DNA of 64,000 nucleotides from Desulfosporosinus sp. (GTDB lineage Bacteria; Bacillota; Desulfitobacteriia; Desulfitobacteriales; Desulfitobacteriaceae). Below are positions 24,065 through 33,373 of this stretch, piece after piece. The translations under genes and the position numbers were made by a program. Below the pieces are notes generated by a model, which made no database searches, had not been told where the DNA came from, and saw only the letters and a program-made list of their open reading frames with translations. Where the stretch lies: NCBI GenBank assembly GCA_031292095.1, contig JARLHU010000016.1, forward strand, positions 1-64,000, written 5' to 3'. Within the stretch, counting starts at the first letter, position 1; every line of letters begins with the position of its first letter.

Positions 24065-25312
24065 CTAATATCTAAAAAGTCGCCATAAAAGTCCAGGGGA
24101 ATTAATTGGTTGTGTATTTTGAAGAGGAACAGTCTGGATTTCTTGACCCGATTGGATGCTTAAGGTGGCAATGTTTTTATTGGCAGAAATAGGTAGTTGA
24201 GGATTATTAAGCTTAATAGAATACGCTACTTTCATGCCCGGATAGCCAAAAATTTGTAAAGGTTGAGTGGTTTTTAACTCACTATTGCTGTTCCAGGCAC
24301 TTGATAATTGACCAAAACCTGTACTAGGCTGAGTTATTGGATATAATTTAAATTCCGATCGTACCTGGTCTAAAATCTTGACGTTTTCATCCAGTGCGCT
24401 TTTAAGAGATTGAACGCTCTGCTGACCCAACACCACCGCAATGATATAATGCGTTTTGTCCCCGACAACTACCGGTGTCGCCGAAACAAAATTACCGCCG
24501 GCTTTTGAGGTGGATCCGGTTTTAATTCCTACAACCCCATGTTTGCCAAGCATCCCATTAACATTAAATACTGTACCCGCTACGGGGAGGGTTGCTTGTG
24601 GCATCGCAACTATTTCACGGAAGACCGGGTCTTCCATTGCTGCTTGAGCAATTTTAATTTGATCCACTGCGTTGCTCACGGTTGTTTGACTGACACCACT
24701 GGCGTCAGCATAGTTCGTAACGGTCATACCAAGAGATTTAGCAGTGTCATTCATCTTTGTCACAAAAGCGGCATTTGAGCCAGCTACCCACCGGCCTAAC
24801 TTGTCCGCGATGTTATCACCAGACGGTAATAATAAACCCTCCAGAAGTTGCCTTTCAGTTAGGCTTTCTCCTTGAGAAACTTTTAATACAGAATAGCCAT
24901 TATTTAAGGCGTCTTGGTACTCATTAAAATCTTGCGCATCCATAGTTAAGCTGGGTCCATCCTGTCCCAACTGCAAAGGGTGAGCCTTTAATACCAAATA
25001 AGCCGTCATTATTTTTGCTACACTGGCAATTGGGACCGGAGTTTTGACGGCAGAGGAAGCAATCAAGCCGAGGTTTTCCGTACCCACGGCGGATTCACCT
25101 TGTTCAGGAAAGGTAACCGAAAAACTACCTGGTAAAGTAGTACTCTGAGACGTTGCTTTTGCCTCGACTGTTGGATACGGACGATTAAACTGAACAATTC
25201 CCCCGATAATAAGTAAAAGGGCAAGGAACAAAATTAATATTCCTTTGAAGTTCGAAGGGTTCGAATACTTAGAAGACTTAGAAGACCTTGAAGAATTTAA
25301 AGACCCAGACAT
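24065..25312 (-). CDS. D-alanyl-D-alanine carboxypeptidase (peptidase S11)
   Basis: A penicillin-binding protein that trims the terminal D-Ala of peptidoglycan stem peptides outside the cell. 415 residues: a Ser-rich cytoplasmic start, one membrane segment (about 24-42), then the S11 catalytic domain with SVAK (Ser97, Lys100), SGDN (164-167) and KTG (264-266). A small C-terminal beta domain follows. The form is that of DacF/DacA, but with an N-terminal signal-anchor and no obvious C-terminal amphipathic anchor. GGGAGG precedes the ATG. The ferredoxin gene lies 123 bp upstream on the same strand. Confidence 0.9.
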   Translation of the reverse strand: MSGSLNSSRSSKSSKYSNPSNFKGILILFLALLLIIGGIVQFNRPYPTVEAKATSQSTTLPGSFSVTFPEQGESAVGTENLGLIASSAVKTPVPIASVAKIMTAYLVLKAHPLQLGQDGPSLTMDAQDFNEYQDALNNGYSVLKVSQGESLTERQLLEGLLLPSGDNIADKLGRWVAGSNAAFVTKMNDTAKSLGMTVTNYADASGVSQTTVSNAVDQIKIAQAAMEDPVFREIVAMPQATLPVAGTVFNVNGMLGKHGVVGIKTGSTSKAGGNFVSATPVVVGDKTHYIIAVVLGQQSVQSLKSALDENVKILDQVRSEFKLYPITQPSTGFGQLSSAWNSNSELKTTQPLQIFGYPGMKVAYSIKLNNPQLPISANKNIATLSIQSGQEIQTVPLQNTQPINSPGLLWRLFRY

Positions 25313-25435
25313 AATAACCTCCCTGAAAATATTCTTTAGCTACAGCTCCATTGTACAGGAAGTTGAAGGATTCGACAAGAAAAGGGGAGTAATTTGCTCA
25401 CCACTATACGTTACTATTCGTTCGGGGGTTTTACT

Positions 25436-25621
25436 TTACTCCACAATAATGGCTGCTACTGGGCAACTTTTAGCTGCTAGTTGAGTTGATTCCTCGGCAT
25501 TTTGAGGGACCGGATTTAGGTAAGCTTCGGCAATCTCGTAGCTATTTATTCTGAAAACTTGAGGACAAATTGCTTCACAGGCACCGCACCCAATGCAATC
25601 TGTAGTTACAGCAGCAAACAT
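25436..25621 (-). CDS. Single-cluster 4Fe-4S ferredoxin
   Basis: A 61-residue ferredoxin with CIGCGACEAICP providing three cysteines plus a fourth in KSCPVAA near the C-terminus, so it binds one [4Fe-4S] cluster. Thermotoga- and Desulfovibrio-type single-cluster ferredoxins have this length and spacing. It is a soluble low-potential electron carrier. AAAGGAGC precedes the ATG by 7 nt. No partner oxidoreductase is adjacent. Confidence 0.9.
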   Translation of the reverse strand: MFAAVTTDCIGCGACEAICPQVFRINSYEIAEAYLNPVPQNAEESTQLAAKSCPVAAIIVE

Positions 25622-25742
25622 AGCTTTAGCTCCTTTCCTTATTCAGCAAAACTAGGGATAGTGTCGTAAACTCACCTTAACTAATGGTTAGACAAAGTTA
25701 GAATTTTAACATACAATTAGTCTTAGAGTTATTACTTATAGG

Positions 25743-26051
25743 ATGCCAAATTGCTCTAAATTTCAAAATGTTTGCAACTCAAATAAAAAACTATGGAAAG
25801 AAGATGGTTTTATAATAAGATACGTTTTGGTGGTTTTACTCTTGGCAGTTTCCTTTATACTTCAAAACTGGATAGCTCGATACTTTGAATATCAATGCAG
25901 AAAGTGCGAAGGGAAATTCAGTCTACCAATTTTGAAAGCGATTTTATCTATTCATATCATGGGAAGCAAATATGTAAAATGTCCGAAATGCGGTAAGTGG
26001 GGTTGGGTCAGTTCGGTACCTAAGGATAACGAAATAATAGGGACAAAATAA
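25743..26051 (+). CDS. Small membrane protein with zinc-ribbon ends
   Basis: A 102-residue protein with one membrane segment (about residues 26-46, RYVLVVLLLAVSFILQNWIA) and a C-terminal domain with two CxxC knuckles (CRKC about 53-56 and CPKC about 80-83), probably a zinc ribbon on the cytoplasmic side. Upstream, TTAGAC and TACAAT with an 18-bp spacer form a plausible promoter at about 25688-25717, but the start codon has no strong ribosome binding site, so the exact start is uncertain. Function unknown. Confidence 0.5.
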   Translation: MPNCSKFQNVCNSNKKLWKEDGFIIRYVLVVLLLAVSFILQNWIARYFEYQCRKCEGKFSLPILKAILSIHIMGSKYVKCPKCGKWGWVSSVPKDNEIIGTK

Positions 26052-26079
26052 GATCATCAATCAGATGATATACATGAGA

Positions 26080-26115
26080 TAAAATCCACGATACAATTTT
26101 GTATGGTGGATTTTA
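26080..26115. terminator. Bidirectional terminator
   Basis: TAAAATCCAC and GTGGATTTTA plus inner ATAC/GTAT form a long stem between two convergent genes. Confidence 0.8.
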
Positions 26116-26117
26116 AT

Positions 26118-26435
26118 TTACAAATTGTCACGCATCTTTATAAACTCAGCCGAACTCAAGTTTCCACTTGCATATCTTTCTTTGAGAACTAATATGGCCG
26201 GATCATCGGAATCCTCGTCTTCTAAATTGGACTTTATTTCATAGTAATGATTTTTATTGATTTCACTTTTTGAGTACCGAGCATTGAGAATATCTATAAT
26301 TCGTTCATGTTCAGACGGGTTTTTTTTAAATGAATTAACGATTAAAAAGATGCCGATAATTGCTGCAATAAGGAATCCTATCATAAAGAATAGTGAATAA
26401 CCCAGATGTAGTCCATAATAGCTCCAATACCTCAT
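26118..26435 (-). CDS. Membrane protein with two SHOCT motifs
   Basis: A 105-residue protein. Residues 8-33 form a membrane segment. The rest holds two copies of the short C-terminal (SHOCT) helical-hairpin motif, ILNARYSKSEINKNHYYEIK and LKERYASGNLSSAEFIKMRD. SHOCT motifs usually sit at the ends of membrane or oligomerising proteins; having two in tandem after a single membrane span is a known but less common arrangement. Function unknown. A ribosome binding site (AAAGGAGTG) lies before the ATG. Confidence 0.65.
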   Translation of the reverse strand: MRYWSYYGLHLGYSLFFMIGFLIAAIIGIFLIVNSFKKNPSEHERIIDILNARYSKSEINKNHYYEIKSNLEDEDSDDPAILVLKERYASGNLSSAEFIKMRDNL

Positions 26436-26563
26436 ACCTATTCACTCCTTTGTATTTTTATATATGGAAGATCATCTTTACACAATTATATGATTTGTCC
26501 ATAGGAGAAGCAAGGTTTCAAAAAGGAAAAGCCTCATTATATTAAGGAAGCTGAAAAATTAAA

Positions 26564-26599
26564 AATACCCCCCACGATGATTAATCGTTGAAGGGTATT
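26564..26599 (-). terminator. Leftward terminator
   Basis: On the reverse strand AATACCC...GGGTATT with inner pairing is followed by TTTAATTTTT, just after the 26609-26884 gene. Confidence 0.75.
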
Positions 26600-26608
26600 A
26601 GTTAGCTG

Positions 26609-26884
26609 TCAAGACTGTGAGTAATTCTCGAGATCATTATGAACACCGTACTGAACCTGAATTTCATTGACTCGCGGGACCCATTCACGCATTCTGTCAT
26701 GAACCTCCCTATCACTTACTTGATCGACAACCAACACTTCATCTTCACTTAACTGCACTGCAATTTTATATTGATTATTTTTATCAGCGCTGATTAGAAT
26801 TCCTTCATAGGGTTCTTTAGTGTACGGAACATTATTATCGAGGAAAGCAGCTTTGCTCATTACTTTGCCTTTGACACGGTCCAT
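26609..26884 (-). CDS. Small conserved-looking protein, function unknown
   Basis: A 91-residue soluble protein with no cysteines or membrane segment and a central stretch YKIAVQLSEDEVLVVDQVSD that looks like a small beta domain. GAGGAGATTG precedes the ATG and a good terminator follows the stop, which supports expression. I do not recognise the family. Confidence 0.5.
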   Translation of the reverse strand: MDRVKGKVMSKAAFLDNNVPYTKEPYEGILISADKNNQYKIAVQLSEDEVLVVDQVSDREVHDRMREWVPRVNEIQVQYGVHNDLENYSQS

Positions 26885-27081
26885 TTCAAATCAATCTCCT
26901 CTACAGTATTATGCTAAAGATATAGTTCCCAGATACGCAATTATTATGTAATAGATATGCTTCTTCATTCAATCTGAAGGGAATTCTTTGAAAGTAGAAT
27001 ATTCCGACTTGACAATGTGTACTAGAATATAGTAGAACGGTATGAGTAAGGAAAATATTAGGAAAAAAGATTAATGGAAGG

Positions 27082-28143
27082 ATGATGGTATTGAACAATA
27101 CTACAATCTCGATTTTAGGGGATGAAGCCCAAGATTTGTTAGAACACAAATGTACGACGATTCCCAAGGAGCTTATTCATTTACCAGGTTCGGATTTTAT
27201 TAGTAGGGTTATGGAAATGTCAGATCGATCCAATAGTGTCTTGAGGAATTTAGCGACACTTTTTAACCATGGCCGTTTAGCGAGTAGTGGTTATCTATCC
27301 CTCTTACCTGTGGACCAAGGCGTGGAACACTCTGCAGCGGCATCCTTCGCGCCGAATCCTATTTATTTTGATCCGGAGAATATTGTTAAATTGGCAATTG
27401 AAGGCGGATGTAATGGCGTCACGTCAACTTTAGGTGTTCTAGGAGCGGTCTCCCGCAAATATGCGCATAAAATCCCCTTCATTTTAAAAATTAATCATAA
27501 TGAATTACTTACTTATCCGAATTCCTTTGATCAAAAGCTTTTTGCCTCCGTGGAACAGGGCTTTCAGATGGGAGCAGTGGGGATTGGAGCTACGATATAT
27601 TATGGTTCTCAGGAGTCACGCCGACAAATTGAAGAGGTTAGCGCTGCGTTTAAACGTGCTCATGAATTAGGCATGTTTACTGTGCTTTGGTGTTATTTAC
27701 GCAACGATGGGTTCAAAAAAGACAAAGTTAACTACGATGCCGCTGCTGATTTGACAGGTCAGGCCAATCATTTAGGAGTGACTATCGAAGCGGACATTAT
27801 CAAACAAAAACAGGCGACGAATAACGGAGGATATCTTGCCTTGAACTTTGGCAAAACCAGTCCGCTTGTTTACGAGAAATTGACATCTCCACACCTGATT
27901 GATTTAACTCGCTATCAAGTGGCTAATTGTTATATGGGGAGAGCGGGATTGATTAATTCTGGAGGTCCTTCAGGGGAAAACGACTTGCAACAAGCCGTTA
28001 TAACGGCGGTCATCAATAAAAGAGCTGGTGGAATGGGCATGATCTCGGGCAGGAAGGCCTTTCAAAAACCAATGGGTGAGGGGATTGGATTGCTTAATGC
28101 CATCCAAAATGTGTATCTAGACATAGATATTGACATAGCCTAA
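27082..28143 (+). CDS. Class I fructose-bisphosphate aldolase (FbaB/DhnA family)
   Basis: Cleaves fructose 1,6-bisphosphate to dihydroxyacetone phosphate and glyceraldehyde 3-phosphate through a Schiff-base lysine. About 353 residues, with the DhnA-family pattern [20 protein letters not shown] at about 75-95, [28 protein letters not shown] and the phosphate-binding end [10 protein letters not shown]. The length is that of bacterial DhnA-type aldolases of about 340-350 residues. The start may be the ATG at 27082 or the TTG at 27091, which has better spacing from GGAAGG (27076-27081). A TTGACA lies at 27009. A perfect palindrome lies just after the gene. Confidence 0.88.
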   Translation: MMVLNNTTISILGDEAQDLLEHKCTTIPKELIHLPGSDFISRVMEMSDRSNSVLRNLATLFNHGRLASSGYLSLLPVDQGVEHSAAASFAPNPIYFDPENIVKLAIEGGCNGVTSTLGVLGAVSRKYAHKIPFILKINHNELLTYPNSFDQKLFASVEQGFQMGAVGIGATIYYGSQESRRQIEEVSAAFKRAHELGMFTVLWCYLRNDGFKKDKVNYDAAADLTGQANHLGVTIEADIIKQKQATNNGGYLALNFGKTSPLVYEKLTSPHLIDLTRYQVANCYMGRAGLINSGGPSGENDLQQAVITAVINKRAGGMGMISGRKAFQKPMGEGIGLLNAIQNVYLDIDIDIA

Positions 28144-28154
28144 TCCTAGGTTAC

Positions 28155-28182
28155 GTAGGGGCAATTCAAGAATTGCCCCTAC
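28155..28182. repeat. Perfect palindrome GTAGGGGCAATTC type
   Basis: A 13-bp stem with a 2-nt loop (GTAGGGGCAATTC then its complement), 12 bp after the aldolase stop. This sequence type is a widespread intergenic palindrome in Firmicutes. It has no T tract. The following 28183-28328 is rich in short imperfect repeats around GGGAATGCAAGTT and AGTTGCA, with AAGAACCGTCCCC as known from REP-like elements, and no gene. Confidence 0.5.
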
Positions 28183-28328
28183 AATGTATGTGGGAATGCG
28201 AGTAGCGACAGCGCTTGCTTGAACGCAAGTTGGGAATGCAAGTTGAGTTGCATTAAGAACCGTCCCCAGTTGCATTTTTCAGTTGCATTTTGTCCAATGC
28301 GAGTCACAAAAGCAGCGAATAGTCGCTG

Positions 28329-28655
28329 TTAGTCACTCACAATATAATTTGCGATTGCTTGAATTTGACCAGCACTCAATTTACCTTTAAAACTGGGCAT
28401 GCGTCCTTTACCACTATTTACGACGTTGGTAATTTGTTGAAGGCTTTTTGTAGGGGGAGGAGATTCATGACAAGTAGCACAATTTTGAGTATAAGCGGCT
28501 TCTCCCGCAGAACTTGACGCAGAACCTGACGAGGAACTTGACGAGGAACTTGGGGGGGACGTCGTACTTTGTTGAGTATTTCCACACCCAGCAATGAAAG
28601 AGACGGAAAACACTATTAAAGTAATAAATGGCCAAAATTTCAATCCTTTTTTCAT
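28329..28655 (-). CDS. One-haem c-type cytochrome lipoprotein
   Basis: A 108-residue exported lipoprotein. The signal peptide ends at a lipobox IAGC with Cys24. A Ser/Gly-rich linker (about 31-50) follows, then a small class I cytochrome c domain: haem-binding CATCH at 59-63 and the axial-ligand Met86 in RMPSF. It would sit on the outside of the membrane and take electrons from a membrane donor. It stands alone, without a biogenesis or oxidase gene nearby. The ribosome binding site is GGGGGCAAC. Anaerobic Firmicutes of the Desulfitobacterium group have similar proteins. Confidence 0.85.
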   Translation of the reverse strand: MKKGLKFWPFITLIVFSVSFIAGCGNTQQSTTSPPSSSSSSSSGSASSSAGEAAYTQNCATCHESPPPTKSLQQITNVVNSGKGRMPSFKGKLSAGQIQAIANYIVSD

Positions 28656-28757
28656 TTATTGTTGCCCCCTTGTAATATTTCACTAAACTAAATTATATCA
28701 GCAATTGATTATAATTCCTATGGTTTAGAAATCATATCAATAAAACTAAAATAGTTA

Positions 28758-28785
28758 TTGACATATGTTCAAAATAAAGTATACT
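28758..28785 (+). promoter_or_regulatory. Promoter of the DUF134 gene
   Basis: TTGACA (28758-28763), a 16-bp spacer, TATACT (28780-28785), 48 bp upstream of the start codon. Confidence 0.6.
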
Positions 28786-28832
28786 AGAAATAGCAAAGGC
28801 CATAAAGGGGTCAAAGACGGGGAGAACGAATT

Positions 28833-29216
28833 ATGCCAAGGCCAAGAAAATGGAGAAAAGTATGTTGCTTGCCTGAAAACAAACGTTTTGGGCCACTTAA
28901 CGCCTCAATTAACGAAGAACATTTTGTTATTATGACGGTTGATGAATATGAAACGATACGACTAATTGACTTAGAAGGGTTTACACAGGAAGAGTGTGCA
29001 GACCAAATGAATATCGCTCGCACAACGGTTCAACGTATGTATAATGATGCGAGAATTAAACTTGCAGAGTCTCTAGTCAACGGAAAAGCGCTAATAATTG
29101 AGGGCGGAGATTACAAGCTATGTGACGGCCTTGAAAAATCATGTCGAAGTGGTGGTTGTCGCAGACATAGATGTGAGAGAGGCAATATGGAAGACACTGA
29201 AAAAAGTAAAGATTAA
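28833..29216 (+). CDS. DUF134 DNA-binding protein
   Basis: A 127-residue regulator of the DUF134/HTH_37 type: opening [20 protein letters not shown], then a sigma-70 region-4-like helix-turn-helix ([37 protein letters not shown]), and a Cys/His-rich tail ([18 protein letters not shown]) that may bind metal or a cluster. DUF134 genes are usually followed by a NifX/NifB-like dinitrogenase cofactor protein gene. Here only the first 13 codons of such a gene remain. GGGGAG precedes the ATG. The regulated genes are unknown. Confidence 0.85.
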   Translation: MPRPRKWRKVCCLPENKRFGPLNASINEEHFVIMTVDEYETIRLIDLEGFTQEECADQMNIARTTVQRMYNDARIKLAESLVNGKALIIEGGDYKLCDGLEKSCRSGGCRRHRCERGNMEDTEKSKD

Positions 29217-29242
29217 ATTTTAACAATTTAGAGGAAAGAAAA

Positions 29243-29284
29243 ATGAAGATTGCAGTGGCAAGTGAACATAAGACAACAGAATAA
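29243..29284 (+). pseudogene. 13-codon remnant of a NifX-like (dinitrogenase FeMo-cofactor) gene
   Basis: Behind GAGGAAAG, an ATG opens MKIAVASEHKTTE and then stops. MKIAVASE is the classic opening of the NifX/NifB FeMo-cofactor-binding family that normally follows DUF134. The stop codon lies at the start of the terminator at 29284, so the body of the gene appears to have been deleted and its start joined to the terminator. Confidence 0.5.
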
Positions 29285-29318
29285 AAAGGGGGCACCAGAT
29301 GAACTGGTGCCTCCTTTT
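29284..29318 (+). terminator. Terminator after the DUF134 region
   Basis: GGCACCAG and CTGGTGCC form a strong stem extended by AAAAGG and CCTTTT, with the T run on the 3' side. Confidence 0.85.
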
Positions 29319-29445
29319 CACTCTGTACCTTTTTATCTTTTGGGTATAAAATGCTTGGGGAGTGTAGGATATAAAATGTAGAAACACCGCAAAAATGGCA
29401 AAAAGATGGGATTGAATCTAACAAAACAAAAGGGGGTCCAAGCAA

Positions 29446-30471
29446 ATGTACAGTTTTAAAAATGACTACAGCGAAGGAGCACATCCTAGAATATTGAACG
29501 CCTTGCTCGAAACGAATTTTGAACAGGTCGACGGCTATGGAGAGGATTGCTATACACAGAAGGCTGTTGAATTGTTAAAGCAGAAAATCGGTAGAAACGA
29601 CCTCGATATTCACTTGCTCTCAGGCGGAACGCAAACAAATCTAACCGCCATTTCGGCCTTTTTAAGGCCCCATGAAGCCGTAATTTCAGCCAACACTGGT
29701 CATATACTGGTACACGAGACAGGATCGATAGAGGCCACTGGGCATAAAATCATATCAATAGAAGTCGGTGATGGGAAACTAAATAAGTCGCATCTCAAGG
29801 CTGCACTTGATTCACATACTGACGAACATATGGTGAAGCCTAAGTTGGTGTATATTTCAAATCCAACAGAAATCGGCTCAATCTATTATAAGGACGAACT
29901 GGAACAGCTAAGCCGGTTCTGCAAAGAAAACAAGCTCTTTTTATTCATGGATGGTGCTCGATTGGGTTCGGCTTTGTGTTCCGAAGAAAACAACCTAGAA
30001 CTCTCCGATCTGGCAACCCTCGTTGATGCCTTCTATATCGGAGGAACCAAGAATGGAGCACTCATGGGTGAAGCGCTAGTGATCTGCAGTGAGTCGCTCA
30101 AGGAGGACTTTCGATTTCATATGAAGCAAAAAGGAGCACTCCTTGCCAAAGGGAGACTCCTAGGCATCCAGTTTCTTGAGCTTTTCAAAGACAACTTGTA
30201 CTTCGATATGGCAACACACGCCAATCTGATGGCGGGTTTGATCAGGGATGAAATCAGCAAAGCAGGTCTTAGGTTCCTGGTGCATTCTCCATCAAACCAA
30301 ATATTCCCTATACTACCCAATCGCTTGATCGCAGAGCTTCTGAAGAATTATTCATTTTATGTCTGGTCTCAGGTTGATGCAGATAATTCAGCGGTTCGCC
30401 TTGTCACTTCCTGGGCAACGAAAGAGGAAGCCGTATTAGCCTTTATTGAGGATATGAAAAATGCACTTTGA
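29446..30471 (+). CDS. Threonine aldolase family PLP enzyme
   Basis: A 341-residue fold-type I PLP enzyme of the beta-eliminating lyase/low-specificity threonine aldolase family, which cleaves L-threonine or L-allo-threonine to glycine and acetaldehyde. Visible residues are HLLSGGTQTNLTAI (cofactor phosphate binding), Asp169 in FMDGARLGSAL, and the PLP lysine Lys202 in GGTKNGAL. The start ATG at 29446 follows AAGGGGG. The stop is 7 bp from the end of the convergent methyltransferase gene. It could also be a related phenylserine aldolase. Confidence 0.82.
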   Translation: MYSFKNDYSEGAHPRILNALLETNFEQVDGYGEDCYTQKAVELLKQKIGRNDLDIHLLSGGTQTNLTAISAFLRPHEAVISANTGHILVHETGSIEATGHKIISIEVGDGKLNKSHLKAALDSHTDEHMVKPKLVYISNPTEIGSIYYKDELEQLSRFCKENKLFLFMDGARLGSALCSEENNLELSDLATLVDAFYIGGTKNGALMGEALVICSESLKEDFRFHMKQKGALLAKGRLLGIQFLELFKDNLYFDMATHANLMAGLIRDEISKAGLRFLVHSPSNQIFPILPNRLIAELLKNYSFYVWSQVDADNSAVRLVTSWATKEEAVLAFIEDMKNAL

Positions 30472-30478
30472 GAACTGG

Positions 30479-31411
30479 TTAGGTGCACACCGCAGTAATG
30501 ATCTGACGACCAGCCACCTCGTTTAATTGAACATTTTGGAACCCGGCACCGGTCAGCCATTCGGTATACTGGTTTAAGGTCCAGGTGCCGCCGTTGGCAG
30601 TACTGACCAGCATATTCACTCCAAAGACAGCCGCAAAGGGATTAGTTCCGCGCACCATATCAACAATAGCAATGCGTGCGCCAATATCCAATACTTGGCG
30701 CACCTTTTTAAACAATTCTCGGTTTTCTGCCTCACCAAAAATATGACAGATACTTCCAAGGTATGCCAGATCAAAGGGTCCAGGGGGTAACCCCAAATTA
30801 AAGTCCCCAGGGAACATGGCGATACCGGCTTCTTCTGCCTTCTTCTGCATTAATTGCACCACAGGAGGCAGATCCAGCACGGTTACTTTGGCCCCACGAG
30901 CACTAAAGGCACTGCCATAGATCAGTGGCCCACCCCCGATATCCAACACCCGCACTCCCTTGTCAGTGTTCGTTAGGAGAAAATCCGCGATGACCGGAGC
31001 ACTCTTTTCTGCGCCATGACGCATGGCCTCCATAAAATAGCGAGTGTTTTCCGGGTCCTGGTCCCGGGACGCCGGTTGACCACTGGCCATAACATCGGGC
31101 AATTGAACCCAGGACCGGATTATATTATAACGATGCATAAAGGCAAATCCTACATAATTGGGTGCTGCCGGGTCATAGATCATTTTTCGAGTTTCTTCTG
31201 ACAGAGTAACTGTTTCCCCCTGTCTAGTCACATAACCAAGATCGGCCAAAGCTTCTAGCACCATCCAAACGGCACGGGGGTTCAGGTTTAATTTTTCGGC
31301 AAGACTAGCACAAGTAGTGTCTTGGCGTAAAGCCTCGACCATTCCGGTTTTTACTGCCGCACCTAGGATTAAGAGCTCCTGGGGTAAAGCGATAAGTTTA
31401 TCATCCGGCAT
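30479..31411 (-). CDS. SAM-dependent methyltransferase (O-methyltransferase-like)
   Basis: A 310-residue enzyme with an N-terminal winged-helix dimerisation region (about 1-85, like O-methyltransferase family 2: ASLAEKLNLNPRAVWMVLEALADLGYVTRQGETVTLS) followed by a class I SAM-binding fold (VRVLDIGGGPLIYGSAFSARG at about 152-172). It closely resembles ubiquinone/polyketide O-methyltransferases; the substrate is unknown. GAGGTGG precedes the ATG. Its stop is 7 bp from that of the convergent PLP enzyme, and no terminator separates them. Confidence 0.8.
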   Translation of the reverse strand: MPDDKLIALPQELLILGAAVKTGMVEALRQDTTCASLAEKLNLNPRAVWMVLEALADLGYVTRQGETVTLSEETRKMIYDPAAPNYVGFAFMHRYNIIRSWVQLPDVMASGQPASRDQDPENTRYFMEAMRHGAEKSAPVIADFLLTNTDKGVRVLDIGGGPLIYGSAFSARGAKVTVLDLPPVVQLMQKKAEEAGIAMFPGDFNLGLPPGPFDLAYLGSICHIFGEAENRELFKKVRQVLDIGARIAIVDMVRGTNPFAAVFGVNMLVSTANGGTWTLNQYTEWLTGAGFQNVQLNEVAGRQIITAVCT

Positions 31412-31601
31412 CGGTGACCACCTCTTCCATTTTTAATTAGTTTATCAAGTTCCTCAGCTATTGCCTATACCTATCTAATATTAAATAATCTTTCCTGCTT
31501 GTTTAAACTTCTTTTAGTTTCTTTGGTATATAATATGTATAAACTAAGAACGGTAATGGTTTTCAGTTATTAATGCGACTTATAGAAAGAGACGTTTAAG
31601 A

Positions 31602-32687
31602 ATGAATAAGGAATCTATTTATGGCTTGACATTTGATCAACTGGTCGCTTGGCTAATGGAACATGGGCACAAAAAATCTAGGGCTTCACAAGTCTGGGAT
31701 TGGCTTTATAGGAAGCGGGTGTCGCACTTCTCAGAAATGATTGATGTCAATCAAGAGTGTCTCCAATTATTAGCCGATCATTTTGTCCTCCAATCATTAA
31801 ACGAACACTTTAGGCAAGAATCCGTTGATGGCACGATTAAGTTCCTGTTTAGGTTGAAAGATGACAATTTGATTGAAACTGTATTGATGAGACATAAATT
31901 CGGTTTATCGGTTTGTGTCACAACTCAAGTAGGCTGTAATATGGGATGTAGTTTTTGTGCGAGTGGGTTATTAAGCAAAAAACGTGATTTATCCAGTGGC
32001 GAAATTGTGGAACAAATAATGAAAGTTCAGCTTCAGCTGGATGCAGGGAGACAAGAGCAAAAAGTGAGTCACGTCGTGGTGATGGGGATCGGCGAACCTT
32101 TGGATAATTATAAAAACCTAGTAGACACATTACGGATTATTAAAGATCATAAAGGGCTAGCCATTGCCGAAAGACGTATTACAGTATCAACCAGCGGTCT
32201 TGCGGATATGATTTATGAATTCACGGATAATAATTTGCAGGTAAACCTAGCGATTTCCTTACATGCGCCAACTAACGAACTTCGAACCCAAATCATGAAA
32301 ATAAATCGAGTCTTTCCGCTCGAAAAATTAATGTCAGCCGTGGATTACTATTTGAGAAAAACGAAACGAAGGATTACGCTAGAATATATTCTGTTAAAGG
32401 ATTTGAATGACAGTAGGCAACATGCGCTTCAACTAGCCGACCTGATTGGTGATAAGCGACATCTAACAAATGTTAATTTAATTCCCTATAATCCAGTGGA
32501 TGAACATAATCAATATCAAAGAAGTGAGCATGAGTCAATGCGAGCATTTTATGATACGTTGAAAAAACAAGGGATTAATTGTAGTATTCGTCTTGAACAT
32601 GGCACAGATATTGATGCCGCTTGTGGGCAATTAAGAAGCAAACAAAGCAAAGATACCCTTAATAATGAGGACCAAAAATTTCAGTGA
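31602..32687 (+). CDS. rlmN: 23S rRNA (adenine2503-C2)-methyltransferase RlmN
   Basis: A radical-SAM enzyme that methylates C2 of A2503 in 23S rRNA and A37 in some tRNAs. The 361-residue product has the cluster motif CNMGCSFC (Cys112, 116, 119), the preceding [17 protein letters not shown], and the methyl-carrying cysteine at about 341 in [10 protein letters not shown]. The body follows Bacillus RlmN closely (KDGTIKFLF-like and IETVLMRH stretches), so it is RlmN and not the resistance enzyme Cfr. The start follows a weak GAGACG site. A small hypothetical gene follows 46 bp later. Confidence 0.93.
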   Translation: MNKESIYGLTFDQLVAWLMEHGHKKSRASQVWDWLYRKRVSHFSEMIDVNQECLQLLADHFVLQSLNEHFRQESVDGTIKFLFRLKDDNLIETVLMRHKFGLSVCVTTQVGCNMGCSFCASGLLSKKRDLSSGEIVEQIMKVQLQLDAGRQEQKVSHVVVMGIGEPLDNYKNLVDTLRIIKDHKGLAIAERRITVSTSGLADMIYEFTDNNLQVNLAISLHAPTNELRTQIMKINRVFPLEKLMSAVDYYLRKTKRRITLEYILLKDLNDSRQHALQLADLIGDKRHLTNVNLIPYNPVDEHNQYQRSEHESMRAFYDTLKKQGINCSIRLEHGTDIDAACGQLRSKQSKDTLNNEDQKFQ

Positions 32688-32733
32688 TTAATCAATTTAA
32701 AGTCGATAAAGACTAGTAAAGGAGCGGTTCATT

Positions 32734-33018
32734 ATGGAATGGGTAAAGATGCAGACACTCTATGACTCTGAGAAGAAAGCGTCAAAAATTGCTAGTATTG
32801 TTGCTACCACAGAAGCACGGTTAGCCAATCAGCAAAGTGGGCCTCAGTATGAAGTGGAAACCCGTATAGAGCAAGAAGGAGAAAAATGGCAAGTGTTTTG
32901 GCGCAAAGTATTTGTTGGCAATAAAACTGGCTGTGGTGGAGGCTGTGAATCGTGCCACGACATTTTACCTCGAAAAAACTTAGGCAAGATTTTACCTTTT
33001 AAACGACCATCTGTATAA
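32734..33018 (+). CDS. Small protein with GCGGGCESCH motif, function unknown
   Basis: A 94-residue soluble protein. Residues 1-60 look like a small mixed alpha/beta domain; near 67-76 it carries KTGCGGGCESCH, three cysteines and a histidine that could bind a metal or cluster. AAAGGAG precedes the ATG. It may be co-transcribed with rlmN. I do not recognise the family. Its stop codon overlaps the end of a family B repeat. Confidence 0.55.
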   Translation: MEWVKMQTLYDSEKKASKIASIVATTEARLANQQSGPQYEVETRIEQEGEKWQVFWRKVFVGNKTGCGGGCESCHDILPRKNLGKILPFKRPSV

Positions 33019-33106
33019 AGAAAACTTAGCTGGCGCTAAGCCTTAGCGAAGGCGGCAGCCTAGTTGCACTGCTTAGAAAGTATATAACGTAAGTTTATAC
33101 TTTCTG
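33016..33106 (-). repeat. Repeat family B, reverse-orientation copy
   Basis: A 91-bp copy in the opposite direction to the one at 18441. It contains the hairpin AGAAAGTATA (33075-33084)/TATACTTTCT (33096-33105) and the shared blocks GCGCCAGCTAAG, GCCTTCGCTAAGGC and AAGCAGTGCAACTAG, read on the reverse strand. No coding capacity. Confidence 0.65.
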
Positions 33107-33186
33107 ACAGTATAAAAAAATCCTTGAATCCAAAAGCTATAAGGTGAACAGCTAACTGTTTGAAGTTTATTGGAGGTGTTTACCTT

Positions 33187-33366
33187 ATGAGAAAATGGGA
33201 AACTTTAACCAAAGATGAGAAAGAGATCATTACAATGATGAAAATGCAGGAGATCGGACCTGATGAACTAATCCAAAGAATGCGCAACTCTGGGAAAATG
33301 AATGAACAAGCTATTGAAGGGTTAAGAAAAGCGCTAGAAGATGTAAACCAGTTTCTAGTACATTAA
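33187..33366 (+). CDS. Small helical protein, function unknown
   Basis: A 59-residue charged, mainly helical protein (LTKDEKEIITMMKMQEIGPD...). The ATG at 33187 follows TGGAGGTG and a terminator lies right after the stop, which supports a genuine short gene. No known family recognised. Confidence 0.5.
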   Translation: MRKWETLTKDEKEIITMMKMQEIGPDELIQRMRNSGKMNEQAIEGLRKALEDVNQFLVH

Positions 33367-33373
33367 GGCTTGC

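Noticed and set aside
31602-32687. Cfr-type resistance methyltransferase instead of RlmN
   Set aside because: The sequence follows Bacillus RlmN closely ([25 protein letters not shown]), and Cfr-specific differences are missing.
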